DNA from: Prinia subflava
Taxonomy: Eukaryota > Chordata > Aves > Passeriformes > Cisticolidae
Direction: 5' to 3'
NCBI RefSeq assembly: GCF_021018805.1
Contig: NC_086283.1
Span: forward strand, 55,976,705 to 56,040,704
DNA length: 64,000 nucleotides
How positions within the stretch are numbered: position 1 is the stretch's first letter; each line of letters starts with the position of its first letter. Of this stretch, positions 11,464 through 24,162 are shown piece by piece. The notes beneath the pieces were generated by a model that had not been told where the DNA came from, made no database searches, and saw only the letters and a list, made by a program, of their open reading frames with translations. The position numbers and the translations under genes were made by a program.

Positions 11464-14400
11464 TGTTTTTTTTCCCCACATGAAAGTCTTTTATTTTTTC
11501 CTTCCAAAAAAGTTAACCCATCCATTCTGCCAGTAATATGGGTTATGGCTATGCCATGTCAATTCAGTAACTCTCTCTATTTGAATTAGAAATGTTTCAA
11601 GAACCATCACAACAACTTGTGCATCTCGCAGTCTCACATGGCCTGGGGCAAAAGAAATGGACTGAGTTGTTCAGAGCAAATTCATCACTGAACTTTTAAA
11701 AACTATTTGCAAAAAGAAGGCTTATAACTTCATGATTTCATCAATTGTCATTAATATTTACAGACAGTAAATAGATGTTGAAAAAAAATCTTACAAAAGT
11801 ACTGTTTATTCAGGTCATGAATCTGAGTGAAAACATGATTTTGCTATGCTTCCTTGGAAATCAATTAATGCACTCTAAAAGAAAATAAAAACAACCATTC
11901 CCTTCTCCATCCACAGGATTTTGCATATGGTACAGAATTGTTTAGTATTTGTTTGACTGAAATACTTTGTAAGAACAGAACAAGAAATATGTGGAACATC
12001 AGGCAACTTATACTGAAATGACTTTCTGGGCATTTCTCAGGGACAGCTGAAGGAAGGGGAGTTTACAATGGAAACTGGTAAATCTGACTAAAGGTATATA
12101 AAATTGGTGGGCCAGAAGGCTGGGCAAGGTTGACATATTTCAGGTTTTGCAAATTATTGTACTGAGCAGTTTCTGATTATGAAAACACACAAATATTTTA
12201 CAGCTTTTTTCCAACAGAAATTAACCTTGCCTATATGCTGTGAGTCACTCTTATTCTAAAATCATAGATAGCAGCGTGGCCTTGTGTTTTACACAGGGAA
12301 TAGCCATAAAGGTATTAGACACAAGTACAGTGTTTCAAGGGAAGCTTGTTAATGGCCTCTCTTGTCTCTACAGTCAGCAAAACTGTCTTTACAGGAAAGC
12401 AAGAAATTAGTTTGAAAGCAGACTGAGATTTATTATTTAGAAATTTTGTCCCATTAAAAGAGGGTGGTGCAGAAAGGGGAAGAGTAGGACTTAAAAGTAA
12501 AGAAAGACTGAATTGTGTGAGACTTCTAGAGCATTTTTGGTATGAAAGACAGATAATTAAGAGATTAAAAGTTAGAGATGGGTAAGATATATACGAGAAA
12601 TGGACAAATACATATGCTTTAATTTTTTTCAAAACTATTGTCATTCTGTAGAAATTTTATACATATAATTTATTAATTATTTTTCTAAAAAAGCAAGTTG
12701 CTATATAGATACATTATATGCATATAGTCTGAAAAGAGAAAGGAAAATATTTTCATGATTTGACATATACTTTCTAAATCTAACATGCAGGACCAAGCTC
12801 TGCAATAAAGTGTCCATTTGTGGCTAACATAAATCCTTTCTCTTACTTCATACCTCACATTGCCCACTACTCAACAAAGCAGAATGTTTGCAGGGTTGTG
12901 TTAACTAGTATTAGAGGTGGTGGAGACCTTTGGTGGCTCAAATGATCCTTACCACCCAAATGCCAGCTCTTCTGAGGGCTGGAAGGTAAATTAGGAGCCT
13001 AAGTCTCTAGGCTCTGTGCTCTGTCCTGCACTTCACGATATGTTTCCTGTTGCTGAGCCAAACACAATGTAACGCAGAGTTTGTCCCTCAAACTCATTTT
13101 TAGGGCAGAGAAAGGGAAAGCGTTTGATTAAATTTTTGCCACATAGGTTTTTTACTTTACGGACTGTGTTTTGCAGTTGCCTACATAGGAAACAATGCAT
13201 TTCCATACAGTTTCTGGTAGTCTGTACAAAATACAATGTTGATTTGTTTGCATTCGGCGTTTTTCAGAGTCAATGTGATGTTCTGAGTAGTAAATATACT
13301 CTTTCCATAACTTTGCAGTAAACTTGTACAGCATCGTGCCACCTTTTCCAAAGACAGTTCCCTGGGAAAAACTTCTCTAAATATTTCATGGCACTTTTTC
13401 TACTGTATTGCACCAGGAATACAAATAGCAGTGACCAGGGATATAAAACAAACTTTGGGAAATGCCAAGCAGCAGCAGCTACATTTACATCTTTGTTACA
13501 TATAGACACTTCTCTAATTAACATCACACGTCCTGGATTGAACCCCAACACAATTGAAGCATTCTTAGCTCTAATGGAGAGAATGTGAGAGAATCTTTAT
13601 AGTTCTCTTTCCTCCTTTAGGTTTTTGGTTAGTTCTCAGGCAGTTTGAAGACTTACATCTATTTACATCTCTTGTTTTTCTGTTCCTGTCTCCATATATA
13701 GTATTTGATCCAAAACAAAGAACTATGTCCAACTTCCATACAACAGAAGCACCAGAAATAGAATGTTTAGAGTGTTTGCAGTCATATAGATACGCTCAAG
13801 TCACTACAGCTTAGAAGGCCATTTGAGGTAATTTTTTTCACTTATATTCTTCAGAGATTTTCAAAAGTTTGCTAAAAACTGATTTAAACATTGAGACGAA
13901 GATATGGAGAATGCATTTCAGCCTTCTCTCTCCCACCCCTAAAGAGATCTGGTGATCTCTGATGTCAGATATTTGCACTGCTTGATCATTAGGAGTATCT
14001 ACAATCTAGAGTAGATGTATTTTGAATTAATTAGCTGGAGCATAGAATTAGGTGTTTATGTGGCATTTGCCACAAAATTTTCACCTCTGGCCCCGGTTGC
14101 TTGTGTTCATTCTCCTCCAGCATGGTGGTGGTGGGCACTTACCCCACACTTGTCTCTGATGCTGGGTCTGCCTCCATCAGTCTAGTGACCCTCCTGACTT
14201 GTCAATTTGTCTTGGTTTTCACTGGCTGATTTGGAAAGTTTGTTTTTAACATCAGTCACTGCTGTCAGAAAAAGCTTAAATACAATTACAGATCTCTGTA
14301 CCAAGATGGGTAATGGGGGACTGTGCCACAAATACCAGAGTCTGAGGAAAATGTCAAGTAAAATAAACTTTTTTCCATGGACATCAGTGTTTAAGTTCTA

Positions 14401-15363
14401 CCTTGGAAGATGAACTAGTCAACAGGATATTTCATATAGGAAATAGGAAATGAAATGCCAGGATTATTTGAAAGCATTCAGTCACAGACATGTTGTGCTG
14501 TTTCTAGTGTCTCACTATGGCTCAGAGGGCAATTTCTGTCTTTCTGTCATTCAGAAATCCTTGTCATTCTGCTAATTGTAGAAGGTACACCTACAGAAGA
14601 ATGCTACAAGGTTTTATGGACATGGCTTTCCTGTAAACACAGGAAAATGTACTTCTCCATGGTATTTTGGCTGAGTTATTGTGTTGCAGTGAATGCTTTA
14701 CCACCACATCTGTACATTGCAATGTCAGTAGGCACAAGCCCCAGGCAAAGAGCTTCTCCTATTGCAAACAACAGCAGAAAGCCAGAATGTCCCTGATGCT
14801 GAATCTGCCACCACCATCATTATGCTTGCCAATTGACAATTCTTTCAAGTTTACCTGTTGCACTTCAAACAGAGATGAGTTCATTTAATTTATTTGCAGT
14901 GCTATCCCACAGAGAATTGGAGAGATACAAAAAAAGACATGGTATACTGGGGCAGAGAACCAGAAGCACCATTTGGAGGTTAGGGAAGGAGAAGGCTACA
15001 CCTTGTTCAACTTTGTTCCACGAAGAAAGTAGCAGTGGATTTATGTGCCAAATTTTTCCAGAAAATTGCTAACAAAATAAACTCTGACCAAAAAAAGTTA
15101 ACTCTCCATCTAAATAATGACGTTTGAGTGTGAGAAATGTAAAAATCTAAATTTGCAGAGTAAAGCCATATGTAATTTAAATTACTAATCTAAATGACAG
15201 AAGTTTAGTCTGAATATCAGCCTAATGTTAATGCTGTACAGTCAAGCCTGTAGTGTAGTGGGAATTATTCCCTTAATTCATATTAATAATTAAATATTAG
15301 TGCAATTTATTTTTACTTACATGATGTAGAAGCCTTAATAAGGAACATGAAGGACAGGGACAT
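11464..15363. other. Unassigned AT-rich DNA
   Basis: No recognisable gene, RNA or mobile element. Several 60-110 codon open frames occur (for example 14455-14796), but none has a domain or composition that separates it from chance. Confidence 0.5.
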
Positions 15364-15660
15364 GAGACACCCAGCAGGGCTTTGCCAAGGGCAAGTCCTG
15401 CCTGGTCAACCTAATGACCTTGGATGATGGAGTGACTCCATCAGAAGACAGGGGAAGGGCTACAGATTGTGTCCCTCTGCTCTGCTCTGGTGAGACCTCA
15501 CCTCCAGTGCTGCATCCAGCTCTGGGGTCCCCAGCACAGGAAGGACAGGGATCTGTTAGTGTGAGTGCAGAGGAGGGACACTGATCAGAGGGTTGGAGAA
15601 CCACTCCTGTGAGGAAAGACTGATAGAATTTGGTTTGCTCAGCCTGGAAAATTAAAGACT
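15364..15660 (+). mobile_element. CR1 LINE fragment, internally deleted
   Basis: Plus-strand CR1. 'ggctttgccaagggcaag' comes from the family's coding part, while 'ggtgagacctcacctcc', 'ctgcatccagctctgggg' and 'gggacactgatcagaggg' come from the region just before its 3' end. In full-length CR1 these two parts are well apart, so this copy lost sequence near 15470. There is no octamer tail, so the 3' end is missing too. It has no coding capacity. Confidence 0.8.
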
Positions 15661-16223
15661 TCAGGCTGTCCCAGCTGTTTTTTAAATTCCATTTTGAAAA
15701 GATGAGAACTGTGAGAAGTAATCTTAAATCTGATTGTAATAAGACTAACAGCAACCACTAGTTTTTCCCTTCTTTTAATCTTTTTTGTTTATGATTAAGA
15801 TAGTTTAAGTCTCATGTATGACATCTGTTTTCTTTTCTTTACACTTGAAATAACATGATTGAATCTCCATGGACTTGATGTTTATATAGGTTTTTACAAT
15901 TTCAAAATCCATGTAACGTATATGTTATTTGTTTTAGGCATACTATTTTAGTAAAGATTATACAACAGCTATGCCAAATGGGGACAAAGATCCTAGGAAA
16001 GTGGCAAAGCTATTAGAGATAATTCTACATGTCAAACATTAGGATTTAACCAGATGACAAATAAGACATTAAACAGAGCACAGTCTTTGCAGAGATCTTG
16101 ACATTACTTTGTAATGGAAAGAAGATTGCAGACATGAACTGAGTTCAAAGTCTTCTAATGGATGCAGGGTGGGGGAGACTCCACAGTCAATATCTGTGTG
16201 GTTTCTGATTTAACCCTTAAATA
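15661..16223. other. Unassigned AT-rich DNA
   Basis: Nothing recognisable between the CR1 fragment and the AAAAT array. Confidence 0.45.
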
Positions 16224-16260
16224 GCAAAAATCTGCAAAAATCTGCAAAAATCTGCAAAAA
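16224..16260. repeat. Decamer repeat TCTGCAAAAA
   Basis: Three full copies of TCTGCAAAAA (16231-16260) are preceded by a partial unit. They abut the pentamer array that follows. Confidence 0.95.
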
Positions 16261-16340
16261 TAAAATAAAATAAAATAAAATAAAATAAAATAAAATAAAA
16301 TAAAATAAAATAAAATAAAATAAAATAAAATAAAATAAAA
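16261..16340. repeat. (TAAAA)16 pentanucleotide microsatellite
   Basis: Sixteen uninterrupted TAAAA units. AT-rich, CAAA-type low-complexity sequence continues to about 16437. Confidence 0.97.
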
Positions 16341-16344
16341 TAAT

Positions 16345-17380
16345 TTTAAAATCCCAAAACACCAATAAACTAAAAGCTAAAAAAAAATTACAAACAAAAC
16401 CAAACCAAACCAAGATAAAGCAAAACAAAAAAGAAAACTTAACAGATACACATATGGAACTGGCCATTTGGCTTCTTTTTTATGATAGTTTATCCAGCTC
16501 CATTGCCTAAAATATTTATACAGGTATCTTTCCACAATGTGATGCTCTTCATAAGCTAAATACAAACATACAAACCTCCAAACTCACAGCTTGAAACAAT
16601 AATCCTTAGAAGAGAAGACTGCGTGCCATTTGGATAAGAACAACCAGGAAAAAAAAAATGTTAGGAACAACAATACACCAACTACCTAGTGCAATTAAGT
16701 GTGAAGTTCAATTTTATTTATTGTATGGTCTCTGTATTGAATTTGTAACCCTCAGCACTTTAATTACTTTGAAACCAGCTGCACTGAGCTCAAAATGAGA
16801 TAATTATTAAAAAGCCAGAATGACTTCCACTATTTTTTTTACCCAGAGAAAACACAGCTATAATATTTCATGTCTCAGGAGCTTTTTGTGTTGAGATTTT
16901 AGTACTGACTCTTCAAGGATGAAAAAGAGTTATCGTTTTTCATCTTCTATTTCTAGATTGACAAGGATTTAAGTAAAACTCCCAGTGGCTCAAGGGTAAG
17001 TATTGCTTACTGCAAAAAACAAATCATCTATTTCTGCTACTGAACTCCATATGTAGAAGCATGGCAATATAGAGAAGCTATTTGAATTACAAACAATGAC
17101 AATATCATTCTACTGACATAAAATCAATTACATAAAATGGTAAAAAGAAAAAAAAATAAAGCATTTTAACTTATTTGGGAGAAAAGCCATTTCTAATTTG
17201 TTTTCTTCCCTACTGAGAACTATAAAAAATGGGGAAAAGCTGGAGCTGAACCAATTTTGATTTACTAACTCTTGCAAGCATCCTAAATGAGATTAATTAG
17301 CAGTTGGAATATGGCTGAGGAAGGAAAGGCATCTAACTTAACTGGACTTTGCACATTATCACATAAATGTCATTATGGGG
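16345..17380. other. Unassigned AT-rich DNA
   Basis: A low-complexity start, then ordinary AT-rich sequence with no recognised gene. Confidence 0.45.
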
Positions 17381-17520
17381 GATCACAAAGTGGTTGAGGA
17401 TGTAAGAGACCTGTGGAGATCAAGTAACCCAACACCCCTGCTCAAAACAGGGGTAGCTGGAAAAAAAAATTTAAGGCTGTGTCCAGACAGGCTTTGGCTA
17501 TCTCTAAGGCTGGAGATATT
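17381..17520 (-). mobile_element. CR1 LINE 3' fragment
   Basis: Minus-strand CR1. Read on the plus strand it shows the typical order 'tggttgagg', 'gacctgtggagatca', 'acacccctgctcaaa' and 'gctgtgtccagacaggctt', then 'ctaaggctggagat'. Only about 140 bp survive and the octamer tail is eroded. Confidence 0.8.
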
Positions 17521-18640
17521 ACTAAATCCTTTAATGGGTGCATATTTATATAACAGACCCTTCCTTGCAGCACATGGGCAGAAGGTATTTAGTCTTACGT
17601 GTATCTCACCTGATTGAAGAGCCTGTTAGGCTGACATTATGAATTGTGTTTCACCTATATCCTCTTATGCACAGTAAACCACATTACAGGGAATGCTGTT
17701 ATTGAATACCTGGTTTCCAGCTGAGCAGACAGTTGCTGCTCTTTCACATCTATAATAGCTTTGGAATCTTCACTTTAAAAGAGCCATGTTTTTATGAATA
17801 TAGTATGAAACTCTTCCAATTTTGACTAAAGAGACACATGCAAGTTCCGGACAAATTTCTGAATCCAACACCTATGGATGGCAGGAAACACACATACCTT
17901 TGAGGGTGTTTTCTATTAATGGCAGTATGCTTCCAAAATAAGTAGTTACTCCACTGAAATCCCACTACATTGCAAGCATACTGACAGCTCATGCAGTCCT
18001 GCCTTGCCACAGAGTGTAGTGGGGAAAGTATTATTGCCAAACTCTCTGTAGGCCTTGGCTAAATTTCCATTCGTCAACTTCAAGACTGAAATCATTGAAT
18101 GAGACAATTCAGTGCTGGAGGAAGCTCCCAGTGAGAGTGTCCTCTTGTGAGACTTTTGCTGAAGTCTTGCAGAGCAACACTCTCCCACAGATGTACTCAG
18201 ATAATCCATGCCAGAGATAATGAATCCACTGAAACTTCAGAGAAAAGTTCCCACTTTTGGAAAAGAAAAGACAATATGAGGTGTGAAATATTTTGTTATA
18301 GTCTCCACAGTGAGTATGTGGATATACTATGGGAAACCCAAGACCTTTAACTGTTCCCTTTTATCTCAACCACCACTCTCTTGGTCGGAGTCAGAAGTAT
18401 TGTAACATATACATAGCTCTGGACTGCTGGGCTGCAAGGACAAAAGGGAAATGTCCCATTCATTCAAATGAAATACATGTCACCTGTTGGAGTCCATGTT
18501 TCCATGGATCCTCCACAGAGAGTGAGAAGTGCAGGGATTGAATGAAAACCTTTAGAAAAATTAGAATATATAAAGCCATACACACATAAAGTAGCAATCT
18601 AAGCCTCAGTTTTAAGTGTCACATGCCCTAAATGCCTAAG
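17521..18640. other. Unassigned DNA
   Basis: No recognisable gene or repeat. Open frames of 60-87 codons on both strands overlap each other and carry no known motif. Confidence 0.45.
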
Positions 18641-18745
18641 TGTTAGTGTAGAAATACAGAGTTTCACGCCTAGTGATAGAGTTTAGACATAACAAAAATA
18701 GAGTAGCACTGTTTATAATTTTTGGTATGGATTTTGTGCAAATAC

Positions 18746-18856
18746 GATAAAGGTTTTTACGTATGTTAAGACAGAGTTTTTCACATAACAAGATAGAATT
18801 TTTACGCACAATAAGATAGAACTCTTACGCTAGCAAGATAGAGTTTTTGCACTAAC
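18746..18856 (+). repeat. Five tandem 22-23-bp enhancer-like units
   Basis: Units start at 18746, 18768, 18790, 18813 and 18835 and share a GATA(A/G)AG core followed by TTTTT(A/C/G)C. Direct repeats upstream of a TATA box are typical of retroviral U3 enhancers, and each unit carries a GATA motif. Confidence 0.8.
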
Positions 18857-18986
18857 AGATATGCTATATATGTGAAGGTTTTTTATACTGCTTTTCATAG
18901 TTTTTCGTAGTTTTATGAACTTAGAAAATTGCACCTAGATTGGGTAGTGTGTAGATAAAGGCATGAATATGCATTTGTAACTTATG

Positions 18987-18995
18987 GATAAAAAG
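18987..18995 (+). promoter_or_regulatory. TATA-like box of LTR 'F'
   Basis: GATAAAAAG lies downstream of the U3 repeats, about 30 bp before an ATTGATCAAT palindrome at the expected start of transcription. Confidence 0.45.
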
Positions 18996-19319
18996 CCTCT
19001 GGGTTGGGAGTGAAGGTATCGATTGATCAATCTGATCTATCGATCCAACCTCCACCTTCTGCAGCCTGAGGAAGGAGCCCTGCCAGGGAGCTGAATGGGA
19101 TTCTAAAGGTACCATCTATTGTAGCCTTTGTTGATTGGGAGCAGGACCCCAGGGTCCTGTCCCTTCCCTTTCCCGCTGCGGCGCTTGCCCTGGAACTCTG
19201 TTTGGGGCTGCCGGGGACTCTGCAAGGGTCCGGGACCCCGGGACCCCTCCTTGTCCCTGCAATCCCTGTGGCCGGGAACCCTGTTTGGGGTCAGGAGTTG
19301 AAGGTTGTTTTAACCTAAG

Positions 19320-21270
19320 GCTGGAATGTTATGTTTAATTCCATGTTAAGACTACTGTTTATTCTGAAATTTTATTTCTAAGACTTTATACTCATAACTG
19401 ATTGGGAGATTGCAAGACCGTTCATTTAGGACTCACGCACCTTCAGATACATGCTTTCATGTAACAAACAACTTCATTTAAGACCTTAAAATGTTCTTAG
19501 ACCTTTAAGACCTATAACCTGTAGAAATGGCCTCAGCAGTCACCCACACAAGGAATTGCTCTTCTAAGTCATGTGGAGAAGAAAACAGTATTATGATCTT
19601 TATTCCCGTCTGTTTCTCACTCCTATTTTGTGTAGGCTGGTGTACTGTCGTCAGCAGTCTTCCAGTCCAAGAAGTGGAAGGGTGATGACTTCTTCCATCT
19701 CCTTACCTGAGTATTTTCAGGTTAAAACCTGAACTCATACTTTTAAATTTAGGCTAGAATGGGCAAAGAAAAACAAAAAGCCAGGAAAACAAGATTTCTT
19801 CCATAAAAATAAAAAGTGACAGTAGAAGTTCACCATGTTTACTTTATGCAGGAAAAAGTTTCTAGAAGGAACTCTTCATCTTCTTTCTAAATTTTAGACA
19901 TTAATACCTTGTGGTAGTAATAATTTTTTTTTTCTTGACATTAAGTACAATAATTCAAATTAAAAGAAGAAAGTTTGGAAAAATCTGCAAGTTTAAATTA
20001 GAGTCTCTGTACCTTATTAAAAAGAAAAGCTGGACTTCAGATCTTTAGAACTCTTTATTATCCATGGTGTTATCTATACCTCTTAGCAAAAGAAGAAACT
20101 CTTATGGGACAAGTAACAGACAATTACTGCATGGGTAACAGATGGTGTCAAAGGTCAAGTCATCAGAGTTATGTAGTCCTTCTGAGCTGTCCTTTTCATT
20201 TAACAAAAGTTCAAAAGACAGAGGCAATAGGGGGGATGTTAAAACTCTTAATATTAAGACAGTGAGTGTTCTAGTATTAACCTCAGTAGAAGAAATTTCT
20301 AAGGTTTCAAATCATCATCATCACCACCATTATCATCTTGTGTCCTTAGTATTTATAAAACAGTATTATGTTTCTGATTTGAGATTTTATTGAATACTTA
20401 TTAGAGTTTACATTTGCTATCCTGAACACTTTTTCATGATAATTTAAGTGGTGTTATTCATTTCATTGCACATTGTCATAATTGTGAGGTGGTAATTTTA
20501 TTTACCTTAACAATAGATATAATCATGAATGAAAAGAAAATTCTTTATGTCTGAGAAAAAAAGAAGTGTCTGAACTCCATGATATCTTCAGAGATAACAA
20601 AAACTTCTAAATTTGACCTAGCTGGTTTGCACTGTGCCAAAGAAAATCAAATGACCCCACCTTGAGTTAGACCAGAACATTTCAGGTATTTCCAAGATAG
20701 ACTATTTAAGAATAAATAAGCTTCACAGAATGTATAATGACGCCCTACTACTCTTAATCTTTGTGACCACTTACTAAATTCCTCCCCCTTCACCCAACTG
20801 TGTCAGGCAGTCTTAATTATTTTGAGGTAGGTGCCTGGTAGAGAAATACATGCATATAAAGCTCAAAGCGCTAAAATATGGAGAAAATTAGTTTAAATAA
20901 TAATTTTCATGGTGGGAAATCTTCAAATTATACTGATATATTACTGATGTTTAATACACAGGGAACAGGCTTACAAAGAAGTGTCCAGTTTATACTTTTC
21001 CCAAATTGGAAAAAAAGTCTCCTCCACCTCCATTTCTATAGTTTTGCTGAAGAGGTAGAGTTTGTCACACCTGAAGTTTTAAATATCCCTGTCAAATGCC
21101 AGATGGAAACCAATGAAGCTTGGGAAATTTATTTATTCATGTACTGTCACTACTTGAAAAGACTTTGTTCTGAACATGAAGTTTTGATTAAAACATTTTA
21201 TACTTTTATACTAAAAGCCTTTATACTTACAGCCCAAAGTTTCAACTTACCTGTTATGAAATATTTAGGA
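19320..21270. other. Unassigned AT-rich DNA
   Basis: No gene recognised. An open frame of 134 codons starts at 20878 and runs to 21282. It is AT-rich with no domain, and I do not call it a gene. Confidence 0.45.
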
Positions 21271-21341
21271 AATAAAGCATAAATATAAGTCCTATAACAA
21301 GGAACACATAATAAAGCATAAATATAAGTCCTATAACAAGG
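21271..21341 (+). repeat. Two-copy tandem duplication, 39-bp period
   Basis: The block starting 'aataaagcataaatataag' at 21271 is repeated exactly from 21310, with identity of at least 31 bp. Exact identity suggests a recent duplication. Confidence 0.9.
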
Positions 21342-24110
21342 GAGTTAAAAGTCTGCTGTTGTTTGACTATGAATCAGGCTCTCGGAGGTCAACTGGGTTT
21401 ACACCTGTAACTAAAGACATCCTGAAACAAAAATGCCTGTGGTACAAAGTGGTAAGGATTTGAAGAACAGATAGTGGAAGGAATGAATAATATAAAAGCT
21501 AAAAAAATGAGAGACAGTAAAATTCATAGATCTTTCCCTCTCAAGATCACAAAATATAAGTATTGTTCAAATATTCATTTCAAAATCAATTTTGTCTTGA
21601 AAAATATATACAAATTACCCAAATGGTTTTTGTATGGGGGAACACATAACTTCCAGTAATTAACACTGGTGCTGTTGGCCTGGTGTTTTGTGTAGCAGTT
21701 TTAATTAAAAATCCATCTTCCATAGAGAGAAGCCCTGAAAACAATGATTTGCCATGGAAATACTGACACAATGCAAAACACAAATAGGACCAATTCTGCC
21801 TTTATACACAAGTGATTCATACTGCAGTGAATCACTCTTCCACACCAGGAACTTGATCTCCTGGCTCTATCACTCCTCTCTTTATATCCTAAAACATTAT
21901 GTTTGAATGTTGGCCATAATAACTTACACAACTACTTTATTAATAAAGACTACCAAATTATCTACAGAGCTACACAAGTTGTTCTTCTGTGTCACAGAAT
22001 TAGATAGCAATGCCATGCTTCATCTAAAGCCTCCCATTCTTGTATCTTTGAAGATTAGGTCACTGTGCCGTATGGTTAACCTCAAGTTCCCTCAAGAAAA
22101 ACACTTCTTTATAGTCAACATGTCTAAGAAGCTGTAATTACTTGGCCTTAATTCTTTGGGATTATTTCAGTTGTACTCTCTTGTGCTTATTTGTTATTTC
22201 TTACTGTTTATTGAGAGCTAGTTGTTTGCTTGATGCTGTGCAGGCATCAAGAAATAGATTGAATAATGCACTTTTTTATTTCTAATGTTCTCTTTTTTTC
22301 TTTTTTTCTTGTGCAATAGAGTATTGTCATTTTGAGATTTCACATAACACTTCTAACTCATCTCTGAACTGGGAATTTATATACAGTTTTCCAGGATGAC
22401 TAGAAAAATAGTTTGTACTCTCATGAGCTAAAAACCATATAACCAAAATATAAAGCATTTAAATTCCATTATCCCATGTTGTCCTGTTGTTACAAAGACA
22501 GACAGCTTGTAACAAAACTCCACTTCCAGTTCAGAGGATTTTGAAAATTTTGATTCACATTTTGAGACTATGATCCTTTCTTAGCCTGTTATCCAGAATC
22601 TTCCTGATTTTAAGCCAAAATTCAATGAATTGAATAAAGAATTAAATTAAGGTGATATCTGGCCAGATAATTTTTGGTGTAAAATGAATCTTGCAAAAAC
22701 ATTTTGGACTAGCACTACACCAGGTAGTGCTTTATGCATCAGACTGAATATCTATTTGTTGGCTGATATGCTGCTGTCTTTAGTTTAGGGCTTTCTAGGT
22801 GCAACAGCAAGAAGTTAGCATTCCTTCAAGCTCATTACTGGGCAGCTTTCTGAAAAAGGAAAACCACAAACATGTGATGGAAATACAGCTATGCCTCACT
22901 AAATAATATGAAGCATGGCAGTCATAGCTGTTCAGTTCTTCATGCTCAGACTTGCAACAGTAGGAAAAACCTCATGAGGAGAGAAGTTGCCACATGGTGA
23001 ATTATCTGTTCTGTGAAATTTTGAAATAAATGATTTATATTTTTCCTAGCAGTTAGACCATTCCTTAAGAAAAGAAAAAAAAAGAAGTATCAGACACAGC
23101 CAAATGCGTCAGGCAGATGTGGCTGGAGAAGCTACCTGAGGTGCCAGCTGGATTTATACTAGCATTCTTGGAGAGACTGAAGACACGAATGGCTGCTTTG
23201 AATTTAATCTGTGTTATTTCCTGCCTGCTGGCGTTACTTACAGGACATTTGCTGTCCACTCTGTTATGCCCTTCAAATGTTGGTTTTGAGGGTTTTCCTT
23301 CCATTTTCCTTCACTTTTATTAATTTTAATATACATTTTTCATTAAATTATATAAAAATATTAAATTGTTGCTTTAGTCATTTGGCTCCAATCACTTTTT
23401 TCTTAACCGAATACAGACAGCAATTCATGGTAAAGAGCAAAGTCAAATGGTTAGCACACTTTGAAATAAATTTTTGGCAATAAAATAAATTTGTGAAATA
23501 GTTTCTGGCTTTTTTTCTGAAACTAAGCTGCTTTCTAGAACTACTAGAAAGTTTCTGTGATACCATTGCCCTTGTGAAGCCTTATTTGCAGCTCACGTTG
23601 TAATTATGCAATAAGAGCCCTGCTAGTGACAAAGGACAGTTTATCCAGAACTTTTATTTAGAAAAGCTGATTCAGTAAACTTGATTAAAATTGGCATAGT
23701 TGACACTAATCTTACTGGCCAAATACTGTGCTCCACCATCTAGTAGTGTAGCAGCCAGGTGTTGTGAGGTCAAAATGTGCTAGAAATACCAAGGACACAG
23801 AATATAAAGGTTTTTATACGGACTGTGTCCATCAGCTTATGAAGATGCAAGGATTAGTGGATTCATATGCAAGAATGCATATATATCTCTACATGCACAT
23901 ACATGCTCACATATGTTCTGGACATGCATGTCTGTTTCTGTAGCTTTCAGATACAAAGTGCTTCCTAACAGAGGTGTTATGCACATATTTGGATGATGGG
24001 GAATCTTGAGCCCTGTGTTTTGTTTCATCAGTTAAGTAGTTCTGTGACAAATAAAATTCTAGAGGTTTTCTTATTGGGTTTCTTTGGATTTGGGGGCTTT
24101 TTTCTTAGTC
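21342..24110. other. Unassigned AT-rich DNA
   Basis: No recognisable gene or transposon. Short open frames only. Confidence 0.5.
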
Positions 24111-24162
24111 TTTTTTTTTTCTTTTTTTTTCTTTTTTTTTCTTTTTTTTTTTTTTTTTTTTT
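24111..24162. repeat. T-rich decamer tract (CTTTTTTTTT)n
   Basis: T10, then C at 24121, 24131 and 24141 at ten-base spacing, ending in a pure T run. It is a homopolymer-derived microsatellite. Confidence 0.93.

Larger units (their letters stand above)
18641..19313 (+). mobile_element. Probable solo LTR 'F' with 22-bp U3 repeats
   Basis: A block of about 673 bp starts TGTTAGTGTAG and is bracketed by cctaag at 18635-18640 and 19314-19319, a 6-bp target duplication. Inside are five tandem 22-23-bp units (18746-18856) as in a retroviral enhancer, a TATA-like GATAAAAAG at 18987-18995 and a GC-rich 3' third. The 3' end given by the duplication is ...TTTTAA rather than ...CA, and no AATAAA is present, so the right boundary is less certain. 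No primer binding site or viral genes follow, so it would be a solo LTR. Confidence 0.6.

Noticed and set aside
11035..11589. A 184-codon Phe-rich frame and Lys/Glu-Arg frames opposite it
   Set aside because: Produced by the TTTTTC/CCCCTT hexamers.
13520..13550. A tRNA-like B-box resemblance (tggattgaacccc)
   Set aside because: No A box, acceptor stem or cloverleaf could be formed around it.
20878..21282. 134-codon open frame
   Set aside because: AT-rich, no domain, no exon signals; reasonable by chance in this composition.
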